Assembly: GCF_008087625.1 (NCBI RefSeq)
Contig: NZ_CP042997.1
Span: 6,200,001-6,264,000 of the forward strand
DNA length: 64,000 nucleotides
Reading direction: 5' to 3'
From: Aquisphaera giovannonii
GTDB lineage: Bacteria; Planctomycetota; Planctomycetia; Isosphaerales; Isosphaeraceae
Position numbers and translations under genes: made by a program. Below are positions 42,795-50,473 of the stretch, piece by piece. Below the pieces are notes generated by a model. That model worked only from the letters and a program-made list of their open reading frames with translations, did no database searches and was not told the DNA's origin. Each line of letters starts with the position of its first letter. Position 1 is the first letter of the stretch.

Positions 42795-45155
42795 TCAGTC
42801 GGGCCGCGGGAGCGTCGGGACCGCGAAGTCGGAGGTGAAGACGAGCATCGTCGAGCCCCCCTTGGCGGGCCGGACGGTCCCGGAGAGCAGCCGCATGGCC
42901 AGCGGATCGCCGTGCGGGGTGTTGAAGGTGTAGACCTCGCTGGCGGACCAGTCGTAGTCGATGATCCGGATCGTGACCGGGTCGCCGTACTTCCAGGCGA
43001 TCGGCCGGGGGAAGGTGTAGTCCCAGATCGGCCGGTGCGAGTCGCGGATCACCGGCGACGGGCCGTAGGTCACTCCCCCCACGTCGAGGACGACGCCCAG
43101 GTCCGGCGCACCCCCCGAGAGGTACTTGCCCACCTTCGGCTCCACCTCGCCGCGGCGGAGTGTCACCCGGTACTCGCCGGGGACCGAGATCCTGTCCCAC
43201 CACTCCAGGTAGGCGCGGGCGTCGGCGACGAAACGGCCGTCCGGATGGTCGCGGAGGTAGTCGCGGAGGCGGCGGGCGACCTCCGGCACGTCGTCCGGGT
43301 GGGCGACCGCGTGGTCGTAGGCCTGCCGGTAGGCGTAGGCGTCCCATTCGCCGAGGATCCGCTCCCTGGCCTCGGAGGCCTCGCCCAGGAACAGGCCGCC
43401 GGCCTGGTGGGCCTTCAGGTAGTCCTGGAACCGCTCGATGCGGGTGGCGAAGTTCGTCGGATAGCGCCGGGAGTACTCGCGGGCCCGCTCGATGTCGCGC
43501 CCGTCGAGCCGGCGGACATAGTCGTCCAGCTTCGCCCGGACCTCGGACTGGTAGCCGCTGTCGGGGTGGTCGGCCAGGAACTGGCGGGCCTTCTCGATGA
43601 GGTCCGGGAGCGAGGCGTTGGGGAGCGACTCCGAGCGCGCCAGGTCGTCCACGAGCTTCCGCTCGGCGGCCGACCGCCGCGAGGCGGCGTGCGCCTTGAG
43701 CGTCCTCGCCAGCTCCATGACCTCCGCCCGCCTCGGCGTGTCGGGGAACTCGCGGACGAAGGCGTCGAGGTCGGCGAGCGGGCCCTCGGGCTCGTCGACG
43801 GCGGAGAGGGACAGCGCCGCGGCGCGGACCTCCTTCCAGCGCATCTCCTGGCGGGACTGCTCGCGCGCCTCCTCGACCCTGCGGATCGCCGGGGCGAGCT
43901 GCGGGGCCTGCTCCTTGATCCCCCGGAGGTCCCGCTCCAGGTCCGCCGGCGCCGTGCCGACGGCCACCTGGGTGTCCGCGGCCTTCACGGCCCACTCCGC
44001 CTTCCGCAAGGCCGCCTGGCGGGCCAGCGACGGGAAGAAGAACGGCAGCAGCGGGTGGTCCTGGGCCAGTTGCGTCCACCGCCGGGCGATCGAGGGGGGC
44101 GAGTTCCCGGCCTGCCGCTCGAACGCCTCGGCGCGGCGGTATCCCCAGAAGTCGTAGCCGGCCGCGAGCACGGCCAGGCCCGCGGCGGCGACCGCGACGC
44201 GGGCGAGCCGCGCCCGCCCGCGGCGCCGCGCGAGGGCCTTGAGCCGGCCGCGGAACTCGTACGACCGGTTCGATCGCGGATACCGCCGCTCGTAGGCCGC
44301 GACGCACCGTTCGAGCCGCGGCACGTCCCTCGGGGCGATCTCCCAGAGCCACTCCATCTGGGCCCGGTCGCGCTCCTCGATCCGCTCCGCCAGCCAGGCG
44401 AGCGGCCCCTCCAGCCCCATCGGATGCAGGGTGGCCGGGGGCCGGTTCCCGGACGAGCCGGGTCCGTACGAGCTCACCCCGAAGATCGCGCTGTCGGGCG
44501 CATGCTGACGGAGCGCGTGGCGGGTCATCCCGTACCGCTCGTCCACGATCCGCTCGACGTACGCCCCGGAGAGGACAGGGGGCTCATCCTGCCCTTCGCG
44601 TCGGGAATGCTCCGCGAGCACCCGGTCGAATTTCGTCAGCAGCAGGGCGACGGGCCGGTCGGTGCTGAGGTCCTCGGAGCGTTCGATGTAGCGCTCCAGG
44701 AGGTTCTCCACCTCCTGCTGCCGCCTCCTCCGCTCGGACGGGTCCGCGGAGCCCTCGGGGTCGAGGCAGAAGAGCACGGCGTCGCAGCCGGCGAAGAACT
44801 CCTGGATCGGCTCGTCCGTCCCGAGCGTGACGTGCTCGCCCTGGTAATCCTTGAGGATGATGTCGAACCGCGCGGGGCCGTGATAGAGCCGCAGGTGCAG
44901 TTCCGTCTCCGCGAGCGTCCCGGCCATCGGCTGGCCGGACTCGATCTGGGCGATCTTCTCCGCGAGGTACTCCGCGCTCTGGGCATCCGCCGCCGCGAGC
45001 CTCACGCCCGGCACCTGCCCGCTCGCCGCCTCGCGGTAGAGCATCGCCAGCAGCGTCGTCTTCCCGACGTTCCGATGCCCGAACAGCGCGATCCTCTTCG
45101 GCCCCGTGAGCCGGGCCTCCAGCGCGTCCAGCCGTGTGTTCCGCCGCTCCGTCAT
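42795..45155 (-). CDS. Membrane GTPase with C-terminal C2-like domain
   Basis: The 786-residue protein begins with a GTPase/ATPase domain: RIALFGHRNVGKTTLLAMLY (phosphate loop at about residues 26-33), LKDYQGEHVTLGTDE as third motif region, and LLTKFDRVLAEH as specificity motif. One membrane helix (LARVAVAAAGLAVLAAGYDF) lies near residue 330, so the GTPase is cytoplasmic and the rest is likely periplasmic or membrane-facing. Next is a long helical region with repeated motifs of the type REFPDTPRRAEVMELA and YSRRYPTNFATRIERFQDYL. The last 120 residues (GVVLDVGGVTYGPSPVIRDS, PVTIRIIDYDWSASEVYTF) look like a C2 beta-sandwich. Function unknown; possibly linked to the envelope proteins at 46.4 and 52.6 kb. 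Confidence 0.8.
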   Translation of the reverse strand: MTERRNTRLDALEARLTGPKRIALFGHRNVGKTTLLAMLYREAASGQVPGVRLAAADAQSAEYLAEKIAQIESGQPMAGTLAETELHLRLYHGPARFDIILKDYQGEHVTLGTDEPIQEFFAGCDAVLFCLDPEGSADPSERRRRQQEVENLLERYIERSEDLSTDRPVALLLTKFDRVLAEHSRREGQDEPPVLSGAYVERIVDERYGMTRHALRQHAPDSAIFGVSSYGPGSSGNRPPATLHPMGLEGPLAWLAERIEERDRAQMEWLWEIAPRDVPRLERCVAAYERRYPRSNRSYEFRGRLKALARRRGRARLARVAVAAAGLAVLAAGYDFWGYRRAEAFERQAGNSPPSIARRWTQLAQDHPLLPFFFPSLARQAALRKAEWAVKAADTQVAVGTAPADLERDLRGIKEQAPQLAPAIRRVEEAREQSRQEMRWKEVRAAALSLSAVDEPEGPLADLDAFVREFPDTPRRAEVMELARTLKAHAASRRSAAERKLVDDLARSESLPNASLPDLIEKARQFLADHPDSGYQSEVRAKLDDYVRRLDGRDIERAREYSRRYPTNFATRIERFQDYLKAHQAGGLFLGEASEARERILGEWDAYAYRQAYDHAVAHPDDVPEVARRLRDYLRDHPDGRFVADARAYLEWWDRISVPGEYRVTLRRGEVEPKVGKYLSGGAPDLGVVLDVGGVTYGPSPVIRDSHRPIWDYTFPRPIAWKYGDPVTIRIIDYDWSASEVYTFNTPHGDPLAMRLLSGTVRPAKGGSTMLVFTSDFAVPTLPRPD

Positions 45156-45273
45156 GGTCCGCCCGGCCCCCCCAGGGACCTCCCCGGTCCGCTCCCGCCG
45201 CGATGGGTCAAGCAATCGGATCGATCAGCGAAGATGTGCGGTCGCGCCGGCCGCCCTCGGCGGGGCGCATCGT

Positions 45274-45894
45274 TCAAGGATTCGGCAGCGAGGCGATCCA
45301 GCCCAGAGCATTTCTCGCGTCCGGGAAGTATTTCGCGATCCCCGCTTTCGCGAGCTCGCCACGAATTTCGGGGGAGCTGAAGTCGTTCGTGTTGCCGCTC
45401 AGGAAGGCTTTGTTGCCGGAAGACTCGCCCCGGGCATGCTCCAGGATGCATTGCAGGATTAGGTTGTCGGTCGGATCAGAGATCAGAGGATGCTTGTACG
45501 CCGACCGAATGACGGTCCTCGATACCGGGATGAGCTGGGCGTTCCTGGTCACGACCCGAATCGCCTTCCTGAGTCGACGATCGGTATCCTCAACGAGCTT
45601 ATCATTATGCAGCCTCGCCTGGATCAGGAGTTGCCATAGGGCTCGCGCATTGCGGGAGGTGATATCCCGCCTCAATTGGCCGACCTGGAACGCCAGAGTG
45701 TTCTCGAACTGGTTCCTGTCCCGATGGATGTCGTTCAGGACGGCGAGGGCCTCCAGGAGACAAACCTGGGGGACGGCCAGGCGGACCGCCACTCCCCGCC
45801 CCGCGAGCAAGGAGGCCGCGGACGGGTCTCGACCCGTCGCGATGCTCATCAGGAAGTTCGTCTCAATGTAGAGGAGCGATCCCGACGGTGACAT
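45274..45894 (-). CDS. PIN-like domain protein
   Basis: The 206-residue protein has the order of a PIN nuclease: an N-terminal strand LLYIETNFLMSIATGRD (Glu replaces the usual first Asp), a conserved Glu in VPQVCLLEALAVLND, a central Asp in ISDPTDNLILQCILEH, and a final AFLSGNTNDFSSPEIR. PIN domains are RNases and often toxins. The start ATG at 45894 lies inside the upstream gene's 3' end, an overlap of 32 bases. That overlap suggests translational coupling and a two-component cassette, with the neighbour as the natural partner. Codon use is less GC-rich than in the flanking genes. Confidence 0.8.
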   Translation of the reverse strand: MSPSGSLLYIETNFLMSIATGRDPSAASLLAGRGVAVRLAVPQVCLLEALAVLNDIHRDRNQFENTLAFQVGQLRRDITSRNARALWQLLIQARLHNDKLVEDTDRRLRKAIRVVTRNAQLIPVSRTVIRSAYKHPLISDPTDNLILQCILEHARGESSGNKAFLSGNTNDFSSPEIRGELAKAGIAKYFPDARNALGWIASLPNP

Positions 45895-46327
45895 CTCGTT
45901 TCGTCATACCCCCCTCGAGGCGGCGCAGGAATTCGGTGCCGGCCAGCTCCGAGCTGCCCGGAGGTTCCTCGGACTTCCAGTGGAACGCGAGGTCCTGGAG
46001 CCACACCTCGACGAGCGTCGTGAGGTAATCGCCGAAGATGAGCTTGGTCCCGTAGGTCGAATGCTTCCCCCGGAAATCCGGGTCGTACCGACCGAGCATC
46101 GTGCGGGCGTCGAGGCGGCATAGTGGCATGGCCCCCTCCTCACCGTCCCGGCCCAGCAAGGTGATCCATTCGAGGTCCGCATAGATGCCGAACGGGAGTG
46201 GGGGCTGCATGTCGAGAAATCGGGCCACGAACCGGTCGAAGCGAATGTCATCGTGAACGCTGACGTCAACCTCGACGATCAGGAACGGCTCGTCGTTGCG
46301 ATCATAGCCGATGACATCCGCATTCAT
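45863..46327 (-). CDS. Partner of the PIN protein; restriction-endonuclease-fold-like
   Basis: The 154-residue protein begins MNADVIGYDRNDEPFLIVEV, which resembles the core of HSDR_N/PD-(D/E)xK proteins (Asp in a first strand, then hydrophobic strand and E-x-K), but the expected Lys after the Glu is Asp here, so nuclease activity is doubtful. The remainder includes FVARFLDMQPPLPFGIYADL and LIFGDYLTTLVEVWLQDLAF. ATG 46327 is chosen because CGGAG lies seven bases upstream. The frame is open further upstream and encodes a plausible extra strand RIEIS, so a longer TTG-started form is possible but would overlap the gene before it. Likely regulator or antitoxin of the PIN protein (inference). Confidence 0.65.
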   Translation of the reverse strand: MNADVIGYDRNDEPFLIVEVDVSVHDDIRFDRFVARFLDMQPPLPFGIYADLEWITLLGRDGEEGAMPLCRLDARTMLGRYDPDFRGKHSTYGTKLIFGDYLTTLVEVWLQDLAFHWKSEEPPGSSELAGTEFLRRLEGGMTKRDVTVGIAPLH

Positions 46328-46349
46328 GGCATGGCTCCGGGTGCTGATT

Positions 46350-47357
46350 TCAATGCGAGGAGCGGGCCCCCGCGAGGCTCTTGGAGAGGCGGTGCACAAT
46401 TCCAAGGCCGGCCGTGAAGGGCCGCACCATGATGCGGAGCGGGAGGCCCACCAGGACGAGCAGGGCCCCGATGGCGACGAGGCTCGCGAGGGCCATTCCC
46501 ACGGTGCGGAAGGCGGGATGGTCCAGGCCGCGGGCGGCGAGGGCCTGACCGAGGGACGATTCCAGGCCCTGCGCGGCGCCGCTGCCGACGGCGGCCGCCA
46601 GGCCGATGCCGGCGCGGGCGAACTCGCGGGCGGCGTACTCGGTGGCCTGGCCGGCGTAGTCCACGAACTTGTCGGGATCGGCCAGGAACGCGGCGAGGAC
46701 GCCGGCGGCGAGGAGCTTCTTCTTGTGGGGGAGGACCTGGCCGGTGAAGAATTCCCAGCCCCCGCGGCCGGTCTTGCGGAGGACGTTCAGGCTCTCCGTC
46801 CCCTCCTTCGCGATCACCTCGGCCACGTCGTCGCCGAAGACGCGGACCGCCGTCAGGCCCTCCGGGCCGAGCTGCCGGGCCATCGCCTCGGCCTCCTGGG
46901 GATGGCGCCTGGCCAGCCGCTGCGCGGCCTCGCCCATCTCGACCACGAGCCGCTTCTCGGCCGGCCTCAGGGCCTCGAACGATCGGACCGCGTCGGCGTC
47001 ATGGCCCAGCAGGCGGGTGAACCGGCCCTGGAGGAGGGCCTCCGACGGCTGCTCGATCTTCCGGCCGGCACGCGCCAGGTCGTCGGACCGCTTCACGAGC
47101 TGCTCCAGCCCCTCCTCCGCGTCGTGGCGGAGGAACAGGCGCCCCGCGCCCCTCGCCTCGGCCCGCGCGGCCTCGCCGCCGCGGGCCAGGGCCTTGCCGC
47201 CGGACTTCGTCTCGGCGATGACCTCTCGCACCACGTCGTCGAGCCACGAGAGCTTTCCGGCCCGGGCCGTCCCGCCGGTGCTCAGCAGCATCGCGACCCC
47301 GCAGGCGCCCAGGAACGCGCCGGACCGGCGTCGCAATATCGAGGAGAGAGATCGCAT
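46350..47357 (-). CDS. Exported/membrane protein of planctomycete type, unknown function
   Basis: The 335-residue protein has a signal peptide (GAFLGACGVAMLLSTGGTAR) and a helical body rich in Ala, Arg and Glu: ARAEARGAGRLFLRHDAEEG, KRLVVEMGEAAQRLARRHPQ, QLGPEGLTAVRVFGDDVAEV. Two hydrophobic helices follow (KKLLAAGVLAAFLADP and VGMALASLVAIGALLVLVGL). Its body resembles, by eye, segments of the 659-residue protein at 52.6-54.6 kb (repeated GEAG/GPE-type helices with similar spacing), so the two may be related parts of one envelope system. The AT-richer island lies between them. No enzyme motif is visible. Confidence 0.75.
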   Translation of the reverse strand: MRSLSSILRRRSGAFLGACGVAMLLSTGGTARAGKLSWLDDVVREVIAETKSGGKALARGGEAARAEARGAGRLFLRHDAEEGLEQLVKRSDDLARAGRKIEQPSEALLQGRFTRLLGHDADAVRSFEALRPAEKRLVVEMGEAAQRLARRHPQEAEAMARQLGPEGLTAVRVFGDDVAEVIAKEGTESLNVLRKTGRGGWEFFTGQVLPHKKKLLAAGVLAAFLADPDKFVDYAGQATEYAAREFARAGIGLAAAVGSGAAQGLESSLGQALAARGLDHPAFRTVGMALASLVAIGALLVLVGLPLRIMVRPFTAGLGIVHRLSKSLAGARSSH

Positions 47358-48053
47358 GCCCTTCGCCTCACTTTCGGGACCAGGAAAGGCGCACTCGACG
47401 ATTGATACGGTCGTCGAGGGTGGTGAGTTCGGCGGATTGAGGTCGTCTCGGGTGACGCGGAGCGGCGGCGATTCGCGGCTGCGGTCAGGTCCCGCGAGGC
47501 CGCCGGGAGGCCATGTGCTCCTCCATTTTCTGGATTGGATGGTCATTTCTTAACTGTATTCTGGGGAAACCTTTACGTTGATTCCTTTGGTGGTGACGCA
47601 GCGTTTTTGCAGGGAAACTAGGTGATCTACAGAGGTTTGTGGCAATCCATGGAACGCTTCAACGTCCATTATGCGCCCCGGGGCGAGGTTCCGCGTGGGT
47701 TTTCGGCGGTGGCCAAGGAAAGTTCAATCTAGAAGGCTGGCACGCCGGTTGATCTGGTACCCCCCCAACAATCCCCCACCACCGCCGAATTACTTTCGGA
47801 CCTTCAACGGGGCTGAGCCCCAGGTGCGTCTTTTGCAATCCATTTTGATGTAGGGCTCTTTTGCTTCCCGATCGCGCCCGGATCAACCCTCCCCACTTTC
47901 GCTTCGGCGGGAGCTGTGCACTCAATCATGGGTGCGGTGCAAGGAGCCTCGACTCATGGTCAGTGAAAAACCTAAACTTCGGGGGAGAAGATTCGGAAGC
48001 CGGTAGCCATACGGACGAAGGGGAGGGGCAACTCTCCCCCTTTCTCTTGCGCA
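47358..48053. other. Intergenic boundary of the AT-richer island
   Basis: About 0.7 kb with lower GC than the rest of the window. It contains a perfect GGGGCTGAGCCCC palindrome at 47809-47821 and runs of C and T, but no convincing gene. An 88-codon frame on the minus strand (47659-47925) has no recognised family and no good ribosome site. The left edge near 47540, where composition changes, may be an insertion boundary. I found no integrase, transposase or clear direct repeats. Confidence 0.5.
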
Positions 48054-48082
48054 TTGATCGCTGTCTCCACTCACGTTATAAT
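48054..48082 (+). promoter_or_regulatory. Strong promoter of the tRNA-like RNA
   Basis: TTGATC at 48054-48059, a 17-base spacer and a perfect TATAAT at 48077-48082. Transcription would start near 48089, five bases before the first base of the tRNA-like acceptor stem. This is the best promoter match in the window. Confidence 0.75.
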
Positions 48083-48088
48083 AGTCGC

Positions 48089-48234
48089 AGGGCGGGCCTG
48101 TGAAGGAACGGCAGACGTAGGGAATTGCCCCGTGGCTCTCTTCGGAGGATCATAGGGAATGCCTGGTCCGAAAGGCGTGAGGGTCCAAATCCCTCCAGGC
48201 GTACTTCAGACCCCGATCTTCCAGTCGGGGTTTT
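48089..48234 (+). ncRNA. tRNA-like small RNA without a canonical anticodon arm
   Basis: A roughly 146-base transcription unit with its own promoter and terminator. By hand, 48094-48100 (GGGCCTG) pairs with 48196-48202 (CAGGCGT) with one mismatch, leaving A at the discriminator position. GAACGGCAGA resembles a tRNA-Leu D-loop. A long variable arm reads GCCT-GGTCCGAA-AGGC, strongly tRNA-Leu-like. A T-arm follows, GAGGG-TCCAAAT-CCCTC. In place of the anticodon arm is a long imperfect hairpin, CCCCGTG...CATAGGG, with an inner stem capped by a C(TTCG)G tetraloop. No CCA is encoded. An alternative pairing of 48161-48165 with the 3' end is possible. It could be a diverged tRNA, a tRNA-mimic regulator or part of a mobile element. 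Confidence 0.6.
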
Positions 48235-48235
48235 A
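48208..48235 (+). terminator. Rho-independent terminator of the tRNA-like RNA
   Basis: The stem CCCCGA/TCGGGG (48211-48216 with 48225-48230) encloses an eight-base loop and is followed by TTTT, with further A-T pairs below. It begins five bases after the predicted acceptor end. Confidence 0.8.
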
Positions 48236-48333
48236 TGTTGCGCACGTCCTTCATGTTCCATCTGTTCATGTGTGCATTTTCCGGTCGGTCGCGGCGCGAT
48301 GCTATTGAGATGTGATTATCAGGAGGGCCGGCA

Positions 48334-48867
48334 ATGGATCACAGGAGTTTCGGCGTGGACTGGGGCGACGAACGGTATCCGAATCCAACACGACAGGGCT
48401 ACGACGTAGCCCAAGTCTGTATGAATGGCCACATGATGAACAGTGCTTCTCGAGGAATGCCCGACGGTAACAAGTCGTTTTGCGACCGGTGCGGCGAGAA
48501 GACGATCACATCATGCCCCTCTTGTAATAATTGTATTAGTGGACTTGATTGGGATGGCCCATCGCCGGAACCTGAGCCAGCTCTCCACTGCGAACATTGC
48601 GGCAAGTCCTACCCCTGGACCGAGCGTAAGAAGGCGGCGGCGCTGGAGCTGTTCGCCGAGCTACTTGACCTGGATAACAAGCAGAAAGAACAGCTAAGCC
48701 AGGACCTGGACGCGGTGGCCTCGGACGTGCCACGAACGAAGGTCGCCGCTGTGAGGATCGATACGTTGCTGGCCAAGGTGAAAGACCAAGGCGCCGATAT
48801 GCTCAAGGGCGTGCTGGTCGAGGTTATGAGCGAGTCGGCCAAGAAGATGATGTGGCCGAATCAGTGA
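48334..48867 (+). CDS. DUF2321 zinc-ribbon protein
   Basis: The 177-residue protein has the hallmark of the DUF2321 family: YDVAQVCMNGHMMNSASRGM, then a zinc ribbon built from SFCDRCGEKTITSCPSCNNC and a second pair in LHCEHCGKSYPWTERKKAAA. The C-terminal half is helical (LFAELLDLDNKQKEQLSQDL) and probably mediates interaction. The family's molecular role is not known to me. The gene starts after an AGGAGGG site, 100 bases after the tRNA-like RNA's terminator. Its codon use is less GC-rich than that of the surrounding house-keeping genes, consistent with an acquired island. Confidence 0.85.
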   Translation: MDHRSFGVDWGDERYPNPTRQGYDVAQVCMNGHMMNSASRGMPDGNKSFCDRCGEKTITSCPSCNNCISGLDWDGPSPEPEPALHCEHCGKSYPWTERKKAAALELFAELLDLDNKQKEQLSQDLDAVASDVPRTKVAAVRIDTLLAKVKDQGADMLKGVLVEVMSESAKKMMWPNQ

Positions 48868-48913
48868 GGGGCAGCTGGCTGACCTTGGGATGAATCTTGT
48901 CGGAGGTACGAGG

Positions 48914-49156
48914 ATGAGTGTCCCGGAGAGCGCGGTTCGACTACTTGTTGAGGGGGTTTATCAGAAGGAGCAGGAGCAACAGGAAGCCACAATCCAGCAG
49001 CTTGCTGGCCATTTTGGTAGTGACCCGGACTTAGCCGTTCAGAGCGCCATCCGGGTGGCAGAAGAATGCAAGAGTCGCAAGCTGCTCAGTGTGCCGATCA
49101 ATTATCAGGGATTGACGACAACGACAGCTGGGCGAGCTTACATCGGCAAGCCTTGA
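48914..49156 (+). CDS. Small winged-helix-like protein
   Basis: The 80-residue protein begins at 48914 after GGAGGTACGAGG. It starts SVPESAVRLLVEGVYQKEQE, continues TIQQLAGHFGSDPDLAVQSA as a likely helix-turn-helix, and ends LLSVPINYQGLTTTTAGRAY, which looks like the wing and final strand of a winged-helix domain (compare the LTxxG endings of such regulators). It follows the DUF2321 gene by 46 bases and is probably in its operon. It may be a transcriptional regulator of the island, which is inference. Confidence 0.65.
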   Translation: MSVPESAVRLLVEGVYQKEQEQQEATIQQLAGHFGSDPDLAVQSAIRVAEECKSRKLLSVPINYQGLTTTTAGRAYIGKP

Positions 49157-49211
49157 ATCCCAGTCAGAACATGCGAGCATACTACCCCGGCTTTACCGCT
49201 GGTTAATAAGA

Positions 49212-49240
49212 GCCGGCCTTCTGTTGCTGGCTAGGCCGGA
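49212..49240 (+). terminator. Possible terminator after the small winged-helix gene
   Basis: CCGGCC pairs with GGCCGG across a 16-base loop, followed by AATTT. It separates the DUF2321 pair from the DUF262-HEPN pair. Confidence 0.35.
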
Positions 49241-49369
49241 ATTTGCACGAGCGTAGACGACTGGCATGTCATGACGGTTGACGTGGATGGTTGGCGGACG
49301 TTCCACGCGATCGTCTGAGTGGCAAGTATGCTGGACAATATCTAGCCCGTCCGCTTGAGGGAGTCCAAG

Positions 49370-50473
49370 ATGGGTCTTCAGGAAGAGATCGACGAGAAAA
49401 GGAAAGAGATTTACACCAACAAGTATAGCATCTCTATCGGCGAACTCCTCCATCTTTACGCCGATGAAGAGTTGGATGTCCATCCAGAGTACCAGCGTTT
49501 CTTGCGTTGGACGGACCAGCAGAAGACGGACCTAATCGAATCGATTGTGTTGGGTATCCCAATCCCTCCGATATTCGTTGCTCAACGCGCGGATGGCGTT
49601 TGGGATATTATAGATGGGCTTCAACGTATGGGGACCATCTTGCAATTCATCGGTGTAAAGCGCGATGAAAAAGGACGCAGGTTGCAGCCCCTCGTTCTCA
49701 GAGCGACCAAAGCCCTTCCTTCGCTTGAGGGGATGAAGTGGGAAAACCTCGACGATCCGACCGATGAAAAGGTTTTTTCAAAGGCGCAGCAGCTCCTCAT
49801 TAAGAGATCATCACTGGATATTACAATTGTATTGAAAGAGAGTGACGAACAGAGCAAGTACGAGCTCTTCATGCGGCTGAATACTGGTGGATCTCTAGCG
49901 TCGCCCCAAGAAGTTAGAAACTGCTTGCTCATCTCCATTAACCGCGATTTTTTCAAATGGATGGAGTCCCTCCGCGAAGACAGAGACTTTCGCGAAACAA
50001 CGGCGCTGACCGACCGCAAGGAAAATGAGCAATATGCAATGGAATTGGTTCTTCGCTTCGTCACTCTAAGGAATCTTCCGGAAGAGAGGCTGTCTGGCTT
50101 GGGCTTAATTGGCGACTTTCTCACAGACCGAATGATCGATCTCGCGCGTGCAAATTCGCTTGACTACGACAGGGAGGCCAACGCGTTTCAAAGCACCTTC
50201 AGGCTACTCAACCAGGCCTTGCGTGACGACGCGTTCAGGAAGTGGGATGGAACACGGTTTACAGGTGGATTCTCAATCTCCGCCTTCGAGGGCGTTGCTC
50301 TTGGAATCGGACACAATGTCGACAAGGAGGGCTTCAACGGGGATCAACTTCCCGAGAAGGTCAAGGCTCTTTGGGAAGCCCCCGAGTTTAGGCAGTGGAC
50401 CGGCGTAGGCAAACCGGCCGGCTCGCGTATTCCGAGAACCGTAACGATTGGAAGGAATCACTTTAAACCATGA
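49370..50473 (+). CDS. DUF262 (ParB/GmrSD-like) protein
   Basis: The 367-residue protein has the DUF262 core: SIGELLHLYADEELDVHPEY and QRFLRWTDQQKTDLIESIVL (the Tyr-Gln-Arg substrate element), GIPIPPIFVAQRADGVWDII and DGLQRMGTIL, where Asp82-Gly and Gln-Arg match the DGxQR catalytic signature of ParB-like NTPase/nuclease domains. ELFMRLNTGGSLASPQEVRN is the usual second motif. The C-terminal half is helical. DUF262 proteins occur in phage-defence systems such as the type IV restriction enzyme GmrSD. The stop overlaps the next start by ATGA, so the two proteins are made together. ATG 49370 follows GAGGGAG. Confidence 0.85.
   Translation: MGLQEEIDEKRKEIYTNKYSISIGELLHLYADEELDVHPEYQRFLRWTDQQKTDLIESIVLGIPIPPIFVAQRADGVWDIIDGLQRMGTILQFIGVKRDEKGRRLQPLVLRATKALPSLEGMKWENLDDPTDEKVFSKAQQLLIKRSSLDITIVLKESDEQSKYELFMRLNTGGSLASPQEVRNCLLISINRDFFKWMESLREDRDFRETTALTDRKENEQYAMELVLRFVTLRNLPEERLSGLGLIGDFLTDRMIDLARANSLDYDREANAFQSTFRLLNQALRDDAFRKWDGTRFTGGFSISAFEGVALGIGHNVDKEGFNGDQLPEKVKALWEAPEFRQWTGVGKPAGSRIPRTVTIGRNHFKP

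Noticed and set aside
47659-47925. Minus-strand 88-codon frame in the island boundary
   Set aside because: No family, no ribosome site, and biased composition from C-runs; kept only as part of the intergenic note.
48089-48234. Ordinary tRNA-Leu gene, tmRNA or SRP RNA
   Set aside because: No 7-base anticodon loop can be formed, the length exceeds a tRNA, no tag reading frame as in tmRNA is present, and the GGAAGG..AGCAGCC core of SRP RNA is absent.
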